A stretch of 15,470 bases of DNA from Rhodobacteraceae bacterium UBA6273 (lineage in GTDB: Bacteria; Pseudomonadota; Alphaproteobacteria; Rhodobacterales; Rhodobacteraceae): NCBI GenBank assembly GCA_002440625.1, contig DJUV01000091.1:1-15470 (forward strand). The letters are read 5' to 3'. Both the position numbers and the translations under genes were made by a program. Every line of letters starts with the position of its first letter. Position 1 is the first letter of the stretch. The notes below the pieces were generated by a model. It made no database searches. It saw nothing but the letters and a program-made list of their open reading frames with translations, and was not told where the DNA came from. Below, piece by piece: positions 1 through 6,609 of this stretch.

Positions 1-1
1 G

Positions 2-1051
2 GCAGAGCCGTTCCGGCGCTGGTTCGACATCGCGCTCCTCACCGGGCAGGAGGATCGCGCCTGCAACGTCATGCGCGGCACGCCGCAGGTCGCGCCGACC
101 TTCCCGGCCCGCGTCTTCTGCCTTGCGCGCGGCGGCGACTGGAACGCGGCCGCGCTGTCGCTCAGGACCGGCGAGACGCTGGGCTATATCGAGCCGGACT
201 TGGCGCGGCTTCTCGAACACTTCCTCGACCCCGACCTATTCGAGGGCGAGCCCGACCTTCCACTTCCCGACCGTCCCTCGCCGCTTGTGCTGAGGATGAT
301 GGAGGCAATCGGTCAGCCGATGCCGACGGCGACCCTGCCCGTCGCCTTCGCCCAGGCCGACCTCAGGTCGAACGCCGGCTGGAAGACCCGGCTCGACGCC
401 GCCGAAAGGCTGGCGCGGACCGGGGCGATTCAGGCCAACCAGCTTTTCGGCCTTTACACCGAAAGCGCCCCTTCGGCCTCGGGCGGGGTCTGGGAACGGG
501 TGTCCGCGGTACAGGACCTTGACGCCGCCCTGAACGACGGCGAACCGGCAAAGATCGCGACCGCCCTTTCGGCGGCCTGGTTCGAGATGACGGCGGTGGA
601 ACTCGAAGTGCCCTTCGCCTCGTTCTTCGCCGACCGGCTGACCAAGGCCGGCCTGACCGGGCCGGCCGGCACCATCGCCTTCCGCGCGGCGCTGCTGTCG
701 GACAGTTACGAGAAGGCCGCCCGCGCGCACATCCCCGCCAATGGCGACGAAGCCTTTTTGGCCGGCATCGCCACCGGCAAGCTCGACGGCGTGACGCCCG
801 GCGACCAGATGGGCGTGGCGATCAAGGCGGCGTTCCTGCCATCGACGCCGCTCCGCGAGGACTATGTCGCGCTGAAATCCGACGACCGGCTTGGCGAGGG
901 CATCCTCAAGGCCATCGACGACATCACCGAAGGCGCGCGGGGCGATCTGCGCGATGTGACCGGCGGCCTTCGCTTTCTGCGCGAGGTCGGGCTTGAGACC
1001 ACCGCCCGCCGCGCCTCGCTCGAGCTTCTGCTGCTTGAGCGCCGGGGCTGA
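2..1051 (+). CDS. Unrecognised helix-rich protein, 3' part only
   Basis: The frame is open to the left edge, so the true start lies outside the window. The first in-window Met (base 71) is probably internal, because the upstream codons read as ordinary protein (AEPFRRWFDIALLTGQEDRA). About 350 residues are visible, ending in a TGA. They are rich in Ala, Leu, Asp and Glu and read as a run of amphipathic helices, a pattern seen in TPR- or HEAT-like solenoid scaffolds. I see no catalytic motif, membrane segment or clear repeat consensus. The xerD-type gene follows after 5 bp in the same direction, so the two are probably co-transcribed. I do not recognise the family and assign no function. Confidence that it is a real gene is high, from codon usage and tight spacing. 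Confidence 0.8.
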   Translation, partial: AEPFRRWFDIALLTGQEDRACNVMRGTPQVAPTFPARVFCLARGGDWNAAALSLRTGETLGYIEPDLARLLEHFLDPDLFEGEPDLPLPDRPSPLVLRMMEAIGQPMPTATLPVAFAQADLRSNAGWKTRLDAAERLARTGAIQANQLFGLYTESAPSASGGVWERVSAVQDLDAALNDGEPAKIATALSAAWFEMTAVELEVPFASFFADRLTKAGLTGPAGTIAFRAALLSDSYEKAARAHIPANGDEAFLAGIATGKLDGVTPGDQMGVAIKAAFLPSTPLREDYVALKSDDRLGEGILKAIDDITEGARGDLRDVTGGLRFLREVGLETTARRASLELLLLERRG

Positions 1052-1056
1052 GGCAG

Positions 1057-2001
1057 ATGACGGCGGGGCGCTGGATCTCGACCTTTCTTGAGGCACAGGC
1101 GGCAGAGCTTGGCTCGGCCCGGAACACGCTTCTTGCCTATGGCCGCGACCTCAATGACTTCGCGGGCTGGCTCGCCCACCGCAAGCGCGACTTCGCCGCC
1201 GCCAACCGCGCCGATGTCGAGGCCTATATCGTCTCCTGCGAGGCGGCGGGGCTTTCGCCCGCGACCCGCGCGCGGCGCCTTTCCGCGATCCGCCAGCTTT
1301 ACCGCTTTGCCTATGACGAAGGCTGGCGGAAGGACAATCCGGCGATCCAGATTTCCGGCCCCGCCAAGGCGCAGCGCCTGCCAAAGATCCTGACCGAGGC
1401 CGAGGTTGACCGCCTTCTGGCCGCCGCGCGGGTGAGCGGGCGCAACCCGGTCGAAGAGGCGCGCAACATCTGCCTGATGGAGTTGCTCTACGCCACCGGG
1501 ATGCGGGTGAGCGAGCTTGTCGGCCTGCCGGTTTCCGCCGCGCGCGGCGATCCCCGGATGCTTCTCGTGAAAGGCAAGGGAGGCAAGGAACGCATGGTGC
1601 CGCTGTCGAGCCCGGCGCGCGAGGCGCTTGCGACCTGGCTCGCCATCCGCGACAAGGCCGAAGAGGTCGCCCGACTTGAATTCCGCACCCCACCCGGCAA
1701 GCACCTTTTCCCGGCGCGCGGGGCGGCGGGCCACATGACCCGGCAGGCCTTCCACGGCCTTCTGAAGGACCTGGCCATCGCCGCCGGCCTGCCGCCTGTC
1801 AAGGTCACGCCGCATGTCCTCCGCCATGCCTTCGCCACCCATCTTCTGGCCGGTGGCGCTGACCTGCGCGCGATCCAGACCATGCTCGGCCATGCCGACA
1901 TCTCCACCACCGAGATCTATACCCATGTGCTCGATGAACGGCTGAAGGCGCTCGTCCTGACACATCATCCGCTGGCGCGGACTGGCGACCAGTCGGTCTA
2001 G
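1057..2001 (+). CDS. xerD: Tyrosine recombinase, XerD type
   Basis: A 314-residue protein, close to the usual XerC/XerD length. Residues 1-100 resemble the SAM-like core-binding domain that clamps DNA. Residues about 107-305 are the catalytic domain. All the tyrosine-recombinase residues are visible: Arg150 (ATGMRVSEL), Lys174 (GKGGKER), His253 and Arg256 (HVLRHAF), His279 (LGHADISTTEIY) and the nucleophile Tyr288. In the family, XerC and XerD resolve chromosome dimers at dif together with FtsK. The XerD label rests on overall similarity; XerC cannot be fully excluded, but no phage or integron context suggests a mobile integrase. The gene starts 5 bp after the preceding stop, with a GAGG just upstream of the ATG, and is followed after 22 bp by the CorB-type gene, which suggests one transcription unit. 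Confidence 0.88.
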   Translation: MTAGRWISTFLEAQAAELGSARNTLLAYGRDLNDFAGWLAHRKRDFAAANRADVEAYIVSCEAAGLSPATRARRLSAIRQLYRFAYDEGWRKDNPAIQISGPAKAQRLPKILTEAEVDRLLAAARVSGRNPVEEARNICLMELLYATGMRVSELVGLPVSAARGDPRMLLVKGKGGKERMVPLSSPAREALATWLAIRDKAEEVARLEFRTPPGKHLFPARGAAGHMTRQAFHGLLKDLAIAAGLPPVKVTPHVLRHAFATHLLAGGADLRAIQTMLGHADISTTEIYTHVLDERLKALVLTHHPLARTGDQSV

Positions 2002-2023
2002 GCCCCGTCGAAGAAAGGCCCAC

Positions 2024-3328
2024 ATGCAGTTCCCCGCCGCCCTCGACGCCCCTTTCTGGATCACCGTCGCCGCGATCATCCTGCTCTTGGTGCTGTCGGC
2101 CTTCTTCTCCGGTTCGGAGACCGCGCTGACGGCGGCCTCGCGCGGCAAGCTCCGCGCCGAAGCCTCGCGCGGCAGTCGGGGGGCGGAACAGGCGCTGAGG
2201 GTCCGCGAGGACGGCGAAAAGCTGATCGGCGCGATCCTTCTTGGCAACAACGTCGCCAACATCACGGCGGCATCGCTGGCAACCGCGCTTTTTTCCCGCA
2301 TTCTCGGTGACAACGGCGTGGCCGTCGCCACTCTGGTGATGACCGCGCTGGTCCTTGTCTTTGCCGAGGTCCTGCCCAAGACCTATGCCATCACCGCGCC
2401 TGAGGTTGCCGCCGCCCGCGTGGCCCGGCCGATCTCATGGCTTGTCGTCGTGCTCAACCCGGTGGTGCGGCTCGTCCGGGCGCTGGTGCGCGGTATCCTC
2501 GGGCTTTTCGGGGTGCGGACCGATCCCGACAGCCACGTCCTTTCGGTCCGTGACGAGATTGCCGGCGCGCTGGCGATCGGCCGGTCCGAGGGCACAGTCC
2601 ACAAGGAGGAACGCGACCGGCTTCTGGGTGCGCTCGACCTTTCCGACCGGACCGTCGAGGAAATCATGACGCACCGGAGCAAGATGGCGATGATCGACGC
2701 CGCCGCCGCACCCGAGGCGATCCTGTCCCAGGTTCTCGCCTCGCCGCACACGCGCCTGCCGGTCTTCCGGGGCGAACGCGACAATGTGGTGGGCGTGATC
2801 CATGCCAAGGACCTTCTGCGCGCCGTCGACAAGCTGGTGCGCGGCGATGCGGGCGATCTGGCGTCCATCGCCGATCTCGACATCCTCAGCGTGGCGATGA
2901 AGCCCTATTTCGTCCCCGACACAACGCCACTCGACGAACAGATGCGGGCTTTCCTGAAGCGGCGCACCCATTTCGCGCTGGTGGTCGACGAATACGGCGA
3001 CCTTCGCGGCCTTCTGACGCTGGAGGACATCATCGAGGAGATTGTCGGTGAGATCACCGACGAGTTCGACATCGACGCCGAACATCCCCTGAAGCGCAGC
3101 GAGACGGGCGATTTCGTCGTCGATGGCGGCATGACCATCCGCGACTTCAACCGCGCCACCGAATGCGTGCTGCCCGATGACGAAGCAAACACCGTCGCCG
3201 GCCTTGTCATCCACGAAGCGCAGATGATCCCTGTCGAAGGCCAGGTCTTCGCCTTCCACGGCTTCCGCTTCGAGATCCTTCAGCGCAAGGAAAACCGCAT
3301 CACCCGGCTGAAAGTGCGTCCGCTCTGA
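2024..3328 (+). CDS. CorB/CNNM-type membrane protein (DUF21, CBS pair, CorC_HlyC)
   Basis: A 434-residue protein of the hemolysin C/CorC-CNNM family, whose members are implicated in Mg2+ (and Co2+) transport or efflux. The DUF21 membrane domain spans residues 1-185: a hydrophobic helix at 11-28, the SGSETALTA signature at 29-37, further membrane segments near 67-90 and 98-118, and AEVLPKTYA at 114-122. A CBS pair, which binds adenine nucleotides in relatives, occupies about 210-340, with HTRLPVF near 242-248 and VDEYGDLRGLLTLEDIIEEI at 321-340. The CorC_HlyC domain occupies about 355-434. Length and domain order are those of an intact family member. AAAGG lies about 6 bp before the ATG. The hemolysin name is historical and toxin function is not implied. 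The stop is 6 bp from the end of the convergent NTF2-like gene, leaving no room for a private terminator. Confidence 0.9.
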   Translation: MQFPAALDAPFWITVAAIILLLVLSAFFSGSETALTAASRGKLRAEASRGSRGAEQALRVREDGEKLIGAILLGNNVANITAASLATALFSRILGDNGVAVATLVMTALVLVFAEVLPKTYAITAPEVAAARVARPISWLVVVLNPVVRLVRALVRGILGLFGVRTDPDSHVLSVRDEIAGALAIGRSEGTVHKEERDRLLGALDLSDRTVEEIMTHRSKMAMIDAAAAPEAILSQVLASPHTRLPVFRGERDNVVGVIHAKDLLRAVDKLVRGDAGDLASIADLDILSVAMKPYFVPDTTPLDEQMRAFLKRRTHFALVVDEYGDLRGLLTLEDIIEEIVGEITDEFDIDAEHPLKRSETGDFVVDGGMTIRDFNRATECVLPDDEANTVAGLVIHEAQMIPVEGQVFAFHGFRFEILQRKENRITRLKVRPL

Positions 3329-3334
3329 GGCCGT

Positions 3335-3679
3335 TCAAACCGGCGTCTGCTGGTGCGACATGAGCCGCCAGCCGCCGTCGTCTTTCACATAGGTCGAGGC
3401 GCAGAGCGCCCTGAGGATCGGCGCGTCGGGCCGTTCCGCCTCGGCCCGGTAGGCGAGGACGGCAACATCGCCCTTCAGGTTCACCGTGCGGTCGGCCATC
3501 ACAACAGATCGCCACTTGGGCTGGGCCGAGACGCCCTTCTTGGCGCTGTCACCCTGCAGGATGCCGGCCGGATATGCGAAGACGATGATCGCGCCGTCGG
3601 CCATGGTGCTGTGAAATGTCTCGCCGCCACCGAGCCAGAATTTCTCCTCGAGGCCCCAGAGATCGTCCTGCGTGCTCAT
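3335..3679 (-). CDS. Small NTF2-like / DUF4440-type protein
   Basis: A 114-residue cytosolic protein resembling the NTF2-like superfamily (SnoaL/DUF4440 type). An N-terminal helix with a WGLEEKFWLGG core is followed by alternating strands (GAIIVFAYPAG, WRSVVMADRTVNL, VAVLAYRAEAER) and the closing STYVKDDGGWRLMSHQQTPV typical of the fold. These cone-shaped folds hold small ligands or act as isomerases or association domains; no active-site set can be assigned. Two in-frame ATGs exist. A perfect GGAGG at 3687-3691 lies only 1 bp before the ATG at 3685 but 7 bp before the ATG at 3679, so the inner start (MSTQDDLW) is chosen. It follows the yjgR-like gene on the same strand after about 50 bp, with no terminator between them, so co-transcription is likely. 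Confidence 0.78.
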   Translation of the reverse strand: MSTQDDLWGLEEKFWLGGGETFHSTMADGAIIVFAYPAGILQGDSAKKGVSAQPKWRSVVMADRTVNLKGDVAVLAYRAEAERPDAPILRALCASTYVKDDGGWRLMSHQQTPV

Positions 3680-3729
3680 ATCCATACCTCCTAACGTGAC
3701 CTTGCAAGCTGTGCCGGGGCGGCTCCCGT

Positions 3730-5274
3730 TCAGCGTGACTTGAAAAGCGATCCCAGAATGCCGCGCACAATGGCCTGGCCGGTCTTGGTGCCAAGCTGCC
3801 GCGCGAGGCTCTTGCCGAAAGCAGTGGCGATGCCGTCGTTGCGCGGCGAGGCGCGCGAGGCTGACCGGCCAACCTGCGTCCCATCGTAGCGCCGCGCCTG
3901 CTTCAGTTGCTGCAACTCCGCCTTCATCTTGTCTTCCTCGGCCGCGGCTTGGGCCGCAGCCTCGGCCGCCGCCGAGGCCTTGGCCTGCAGCTTCTCATAG
4001 GCGGACTCGCGGTCGATCACCTTGTCGTACTTGAACCCCAGCCCGGTCGCGGCGATGACCGCGCGGCGCTGGTCGGGAGTGATAGGGCCAAGCTGGCTTG
4101 CCGGCGGGCGCACCAGCGTCCGTTCCACCATCGAAGGAATGCCCTTGGCTTCAAGGAAAGAGGTAACGGCCTCGCCGGTGCCAACCTCCTTGATCGCGGT
4201 TTCCGTGTCGAAACGCGGATTGGGGCGGTAGTTCTGCGCGGCGCGGGCCAGGTCCTTCTGGTCCTTGCCGGTGAATGCGCGGAGCGCGTGCTGGACCCGG
4301 TTGCCAAGCTGGCCGAGAATGTCATCAGGCACGTCGGCGGGGTTCTGGGTGATGAAGAAGATGCCGACGCCCTTCGAGCGGATCAGCCGCGCCACCTGCT
4401 CGACCTTGTCGGTCAGCGCCTTCGGCGCATCGTTGAAAAGAAGATGCGCCTCGTCGAAGAAGAAGACGAATTTCGGCTTGTCGGGGTCGCCGACCTCAGG
4501 CAGTTCCTCGAAAAGCTCGGAGAGGAGCCAAAGCAGGAAGGTCGCGTAGAGCCGGGGCGAGGACATCAGCTTGTCAGAAGCAAGGATGTTGACCTGGCCC
4601 CGCCCGTCCGGTGCCAGCCGCATCATGTCGGCAAGCTCCAGCGCCGGTTCCCCGAAAAGCCGGGTGCCGCCCTGGTTTTCCAGAACCAGCAGCTGGCGCT
4701 GGATCGCCCCCACGGTCGCGGGGGAGATGTTGCCGTAGCGCAGGCCAAGCTCGGCCGCGTGTTCGCCGATATAGACCAGCATCGCCTGAAGGTCCTTCAG
4801 GTCGAGAAGCGCCATCCCGTCTTCGTCAGCCAGTCGGAAGGCAATGTTGAGCACACCCTCCTGCGGTTCGCTGAGGTCCATGAGCCGGGCGAGGAGGAGC
4901 GGCCCCATCTCGGCCACCGTGGTGCGAATCGGCGTACCCTGTTCGCCGAAAAGATCCCAGAAGGCGACCGGGAAGGCCGCGTATTTCAACTCGTAGCCGA
5001 TGGTCTGGGACCGTTTGAGAAAAGCGTCGTGCAACTTGCCGTCGGGTGAACCCGCCGCTGCCATTCCGGCAAGGTCGCCCTTCACATCGGCGAGGAAGAC
5101 CGGAACCCCGGAGGCCGAGAACCCCTCGGCCAGGACCTGCAGCGTCACCGTCTTGCCGGTGCCGGTAGCACCGGCGATCAACCCGTGCCGGTTGCCATAT
5201 TTCAACAGAAGTTCCTGTGGCGTAGCGTAGCCTTCGCCGCCCCCGCCTACGAAAATACCCGCATCCGTCAGCAC
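3730..5274 (-). CDS. yjgR: YjgR/HerA-like P-loop ATPase (DUF853)
   Basis: A 514-residue protein of the DUF853/YjgR family, in the HerA-FtsK clade of P-loop ATPases. Walker A is GATGTGKT at residues 35-42. A FLADVKGDLAGM stretch follows at about 60-71. Walker B is FVFFFDEAHLLF at 269-280 with Asp274 and Glu275, and a sensor-like FFITQNPADVPDDILGQLGNRVQHALRAFT lies at about 306 onward. The C-terminal third has an Ala/Glu/Lys-rich, probably coiled stretch near residues 425-460 and a basic tail. HerA proteins move DNA with NurA nucleases, but YjgR proteins lack that partner and their role is not established; no nuclease is adjacent here. The start is GTG, preceded by GGGGGAAAG. The short N-terminus before Walker A fits the family. 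Confidence 0.9.
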   Translation of the reverse strand: MLTDAGIFVGGGGEGYATPQELLLKYGNRHGLIAGATGTGKTVTLQVLAEGFSASGVPVFLADVKGDLAGMAAAGSPDGKLHDAFLKRSQTIGYELKYAAFPVAFWDLFGEQGTPIRTTVAEMGPLLLARLMDLSEPQEGVLNIAFRLADEDGMALLDLKDLQAMLVYIGEHAAELGLRYGNISPATVGAIQRQLLVLENQGGTRLFGEPALELADMMRLAPDGRGQVNILASDKLMSSPRLYATFLLWLLSELFEELPEVGDPDKPKFVFFFDEAHLLFNDAPKALTDKVEQVARLIRSKGVGIFFITQNPADVPDDILGQLGNRVQHALRAFTGKDQKDLARAAQNYRPNPRFDTETAIKEVGTGEAVTSFLEAKGIPSMVERTLVRPPASQLGPITPDQRRAVIAATGLGFKYDKVIDRESAYEKLQAKASAAAEAAAQAAAEEDKMKAELQQLKQARRYDGTQVGRSASRASPRNDGIATAFGKSLARQLGTKTGQAIVRGILGSLFKSR

Positions 5275-5325
5275 TCTTTCCCCCGTCTCGCACCATCGCC
5301 AGCGCGGTCACCATACTATGTTAAC

Positions 5326-5426
5326 CAGACTGTGCCAGCCTTCATGTGGTGCTGCCGCACGACCTTGCGGCGGCACCGTTTCTTCCTCCCTGTCAGACTG
5401 GCCGCGCCCCCGGGCGCGGCTTTTTT
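5326..5426 (+). ncRNA. Possible small RNA upstream of the second sRNA unit (5' end uncertain)
   Basis: A plus-strand intrinsic terminator at 5401-5426 has no coding gene before it, since the upstream yjgR-like gene runs leftward. Just before it lies a 12-bp stem: 5348-5359 pairs with 5366-5377 (one G-U), loop CGACCT. A pyrimidine-rich single-stranded stretch with CCTCC (5381-5391) separates the two hairpins. Hairpin, linker and terminator are the layout of a trans-acting sRNA. The promoter is weak: TACTAT at 5314-5319 could be a -10, but no convincing -35 lies 16-18 bp upstream, so the 5' end is a guess. It could instead be the tail of an antisense transcript against the yjgR start region. 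Confidence 0.4.
5401..5426 (+). terminator. Strong intrinsic terminator with no upstream gene
   Basis: GCCGCGCC (5401-5408) pairs perfectly with GGCGCGGC (5413-5420) around a CCCG loop and is followed directly by six T (5421-5426). The T tract is present only on the plus strand. No plus-strand protein gene lies between the yjgR-like start and this site. Confidence 0.85.
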
Positions 5427-5465
5427 CCTGTAAAATCAAATTTCTGGCGAGAGGCATTTTATATG

Positions 5466-5494
5466 TTGACGCATAAGTGCGAACTGAATAGCTT
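5466..5494 (+). promoter_or_regulatory. Promoter for the 5501-5573 small RNA
   Basis: TTGACG (5466-5471, 5 of 6 to the sigma-70 -35 consensus), a 17-bp spacer and TAGCTT (5489-5494, keeping the conserved T, A and final T). The 40 bp upstream are unusually AT-rich for this genome (TAAAATCAAATTT, TTTTATATG), like an UP element. The predicted start is near 5501. Because the -10 is weak, an alternative sigma factor such as an RpoH type is possible. Confidence 0.6.
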
Positions 5495-5500
5495 GCGCCT

Positions 5501-5573
5501 CAATGACTAAGTCGGCCCGTCCGACAGGGAGCGTAAGAATTCGAAGGGGCCCCATCCGGGGCCCTTTCTTTTT
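5501..5573 (+). ncRNA. Predicted orphan small RNA of about 73 nt
   Basis: This interval is a self-contained transcription unit: promoter at 5466-5494, predicted start near 5501, an internal hairpin (GTCGG 5511-5515, loop CCCGT, CCGAC 5521-5525), a single-stranded linker AGGGAGCGTAAGAATTCG, then an intrinsic terminator at 5544-5573. It lies between two terminators and encodes no plausible peptide. This architecture (5' hairpin, unpaired seed, Rho-independent 3' stem with a U tail) is typical of Hfq-type trans-acting sRNAs. The purine-rich AGGGAG linker is the likely pairing region. Stress-induced sRNAs of similar size are known in Rhodobacteraceae; I cannot match this one to a named RNA from memory. 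Confidence 0.6.
5544..5573 (+). terminator. Intrinsic terminator ending the predicted sRNA
   Basis: AAGGGGCCCC (5544-5553) pairs with GGGGCCCTTT (5558-5567) around an ATCC loop, 10 bp with one G-T pair, followed by C and five T (5569-5573). It sits about 190 bp before the SDR start and cannot terminate a coding gene. Confidence 0.88.
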
Positions 5574-5762
5574 GCCCCGCCCTCCGGCATCGCCGGGCGG
5601 CTCCGCGCCCCCGGCCGCTGGTCCCAGCCCCTCCACCTCTTACAGAACCGGAAACCGCTGCGGCAGGTTTGGCGTATTTCGCCATAGAGATGGCGGCGCC
5701 TGCAAGTGATCTGTCGCGATGCGCGGGCTAGCTCTGCTGCAGCGCAACAGCAAAGGTGCAGC
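5574..5762 (+). other. Leader region of the SDR-AraC unit
   Basis: GC-rich non-coding stretch between the sRNA terminator and the SDR gene. It contains a short inverted repeat, TGGCG-TATTT-CGCCA (5670-5684), which could be an operator for the downstream AraC-family regulator. I find no convincing -35/-10 pair. AAAGG at 5752-5756 is the probable ribosome binding site for the ATG at 5763. Confidence 0.35.
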
Positions 5763-6590
5763 ATGACCAGCAAGTCAAAACCCACGGCCCTCGTCACCGG
5801 CGCATCGTCCGGCATGGGCAAGAGCATCGCCGAGCGCCTGATCGCGGACGGCTACCTTGTCTATGCGGCCGCCCGCAACACCGACCGGATGGCCGACCTC
5901 GCCCGTCTGGGCGCCGTGCCGCTGAGAATGGATATCTCGAAGGAGGCGGATATCGTCGCCGCCGTCGCTGCCATCACCGAAAGATCTGGCGGCGTCGATG
6001 TGCTGGTGAACAACGCCGGCTACGGGCTTTATGGCCCGGTCGAGGAAATCGGGCTGGACGAGGCGCGCTATCAGTTCGAGGTCAACCTTTTCGGCGCTGC
6101 CCGCCTGACCCAGCTTTTGCTGCCCGCGATGCGGGCGAAGGGCAAGGGCACCATCGTCAACATCACGTCGATGGGCGGCAAGATCTACACGGTACTGGGC
6201 GCCTGGTATCACGCCACCAAGCACGCGCTGGAAGGCTGGTCCGACAGCCTGCGGCTGGAGCTTGAACCCTTCGGCATCAGGGTCGTGGTGGTCGAGCCGG
6301 GGCTGATCGAGACCGGCTTTGGCGCGGCGGCGTCGCAAGGCATTCTGGAACGCTCGGGCAGCGGCGCCTATGCCGGAGTGTCGAAAAGCGTCGCGGCCTC
6401 GATGGAACGCAGCTACGGCCACGGTCGGGGCACCGATCCCAAGGTCATCGCGGATGTGGTGGGTGAGGCGGTCAGGTCGCGGCGCCCCGGAACCCGCTAT
6501 GCCGCGGGGAAATATGCGAAGATGATGATCTGGGTCCGCAAGTGGCTGGGCGATCGCGCCTTCGACCGGCTGATCAAGAGCCAGATGTAG
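5763..6590 (+). CDS. Short-chain dehydrogenase/reductase (classical SDR)
   Basis: A 275-residue classical SDR that binds NAD(P)H on a Rossmann fold. It shows the cofactor motif TGASSGMG (12-19), NNAG (83-86), the catalytic Ser136 (NITSMGG) and Tyr149-x3-Lys153 (YHATK), and the PG..ET motif at 179-184. The Arg38 after the second strand (AAARNTDRM) suggests a preference for NADPH. The C-terminal part (GKYAKMMIWVRKWLGDRAFDRLI) resembles SDRs acting on lipid-like or hydrophobic substrates, but the substrate cannot be told. Met5763 is preferred because AAAGG lies 6 bp upstream and the protein then begins shortly before the first beta strand; an in-frame upstream start at 5706 would add a low-complexity extension without a ribosome site. 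The AraC-family gene follows after 19 bp. Confidence 0.88.
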   Translation: MTSKSKPTALVTGASSGMGKSIAERLIADGYLVYAAARNTDRMADLARLGAVPLRMDISKEADIVAAVAAITERSGGVDVLVNNAGYGLYGPVEEIGLDEARYQFEVNLFGAARLTQLLLPAMRAKGKGTIVNITSMGGKIYTVLGAWYHATKHALEGWSDSLRLELEPFGIRVVVVEPGLIETGFGAAASQGILERSGSGAYAGVSKSVAASMERSYGHGRGTDPKVIADVVGEAVRSRRPGTRYAAGKYAKMMIWVRKWLGDRAFDRLIKSQM

Positions 6591-6609
6591 TACCGCGGAG
6601 GGGGCTGCC

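Noticed and set aside
1057..2001. Tyrosine recombinase as the integrase of a mobile element
   Set aside because: The protein has the short Xer length and Xer-type motifs, no attachment-site repeats or tRNA are nearby, and the neighbours are ordinary chromosomal genes.
862..2379. Long minus-strand open frame (about 505 codons) antisense to the xerD region
   Set aside because: It lies across three well-supported plus-strand genes, its translation is Arg/Ala/Ser-rich with no family resemblance, and long antisense frames are expected in GC-rich DNA.
3907..5049. Plus-strand open frame of 380 codons opposite the yjgR-like gene
   Set aside because: The composition is that of an antisense shadow and the minus-strand frame has Walker A, Walker B and family-typical length.
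5401..5426. Terminator assigned to the yjgR-like gene
   Set aside because: That gene is transcribed leftward and starts at 5274, so this site is upstream of it; the T tract is on the plus strand only.
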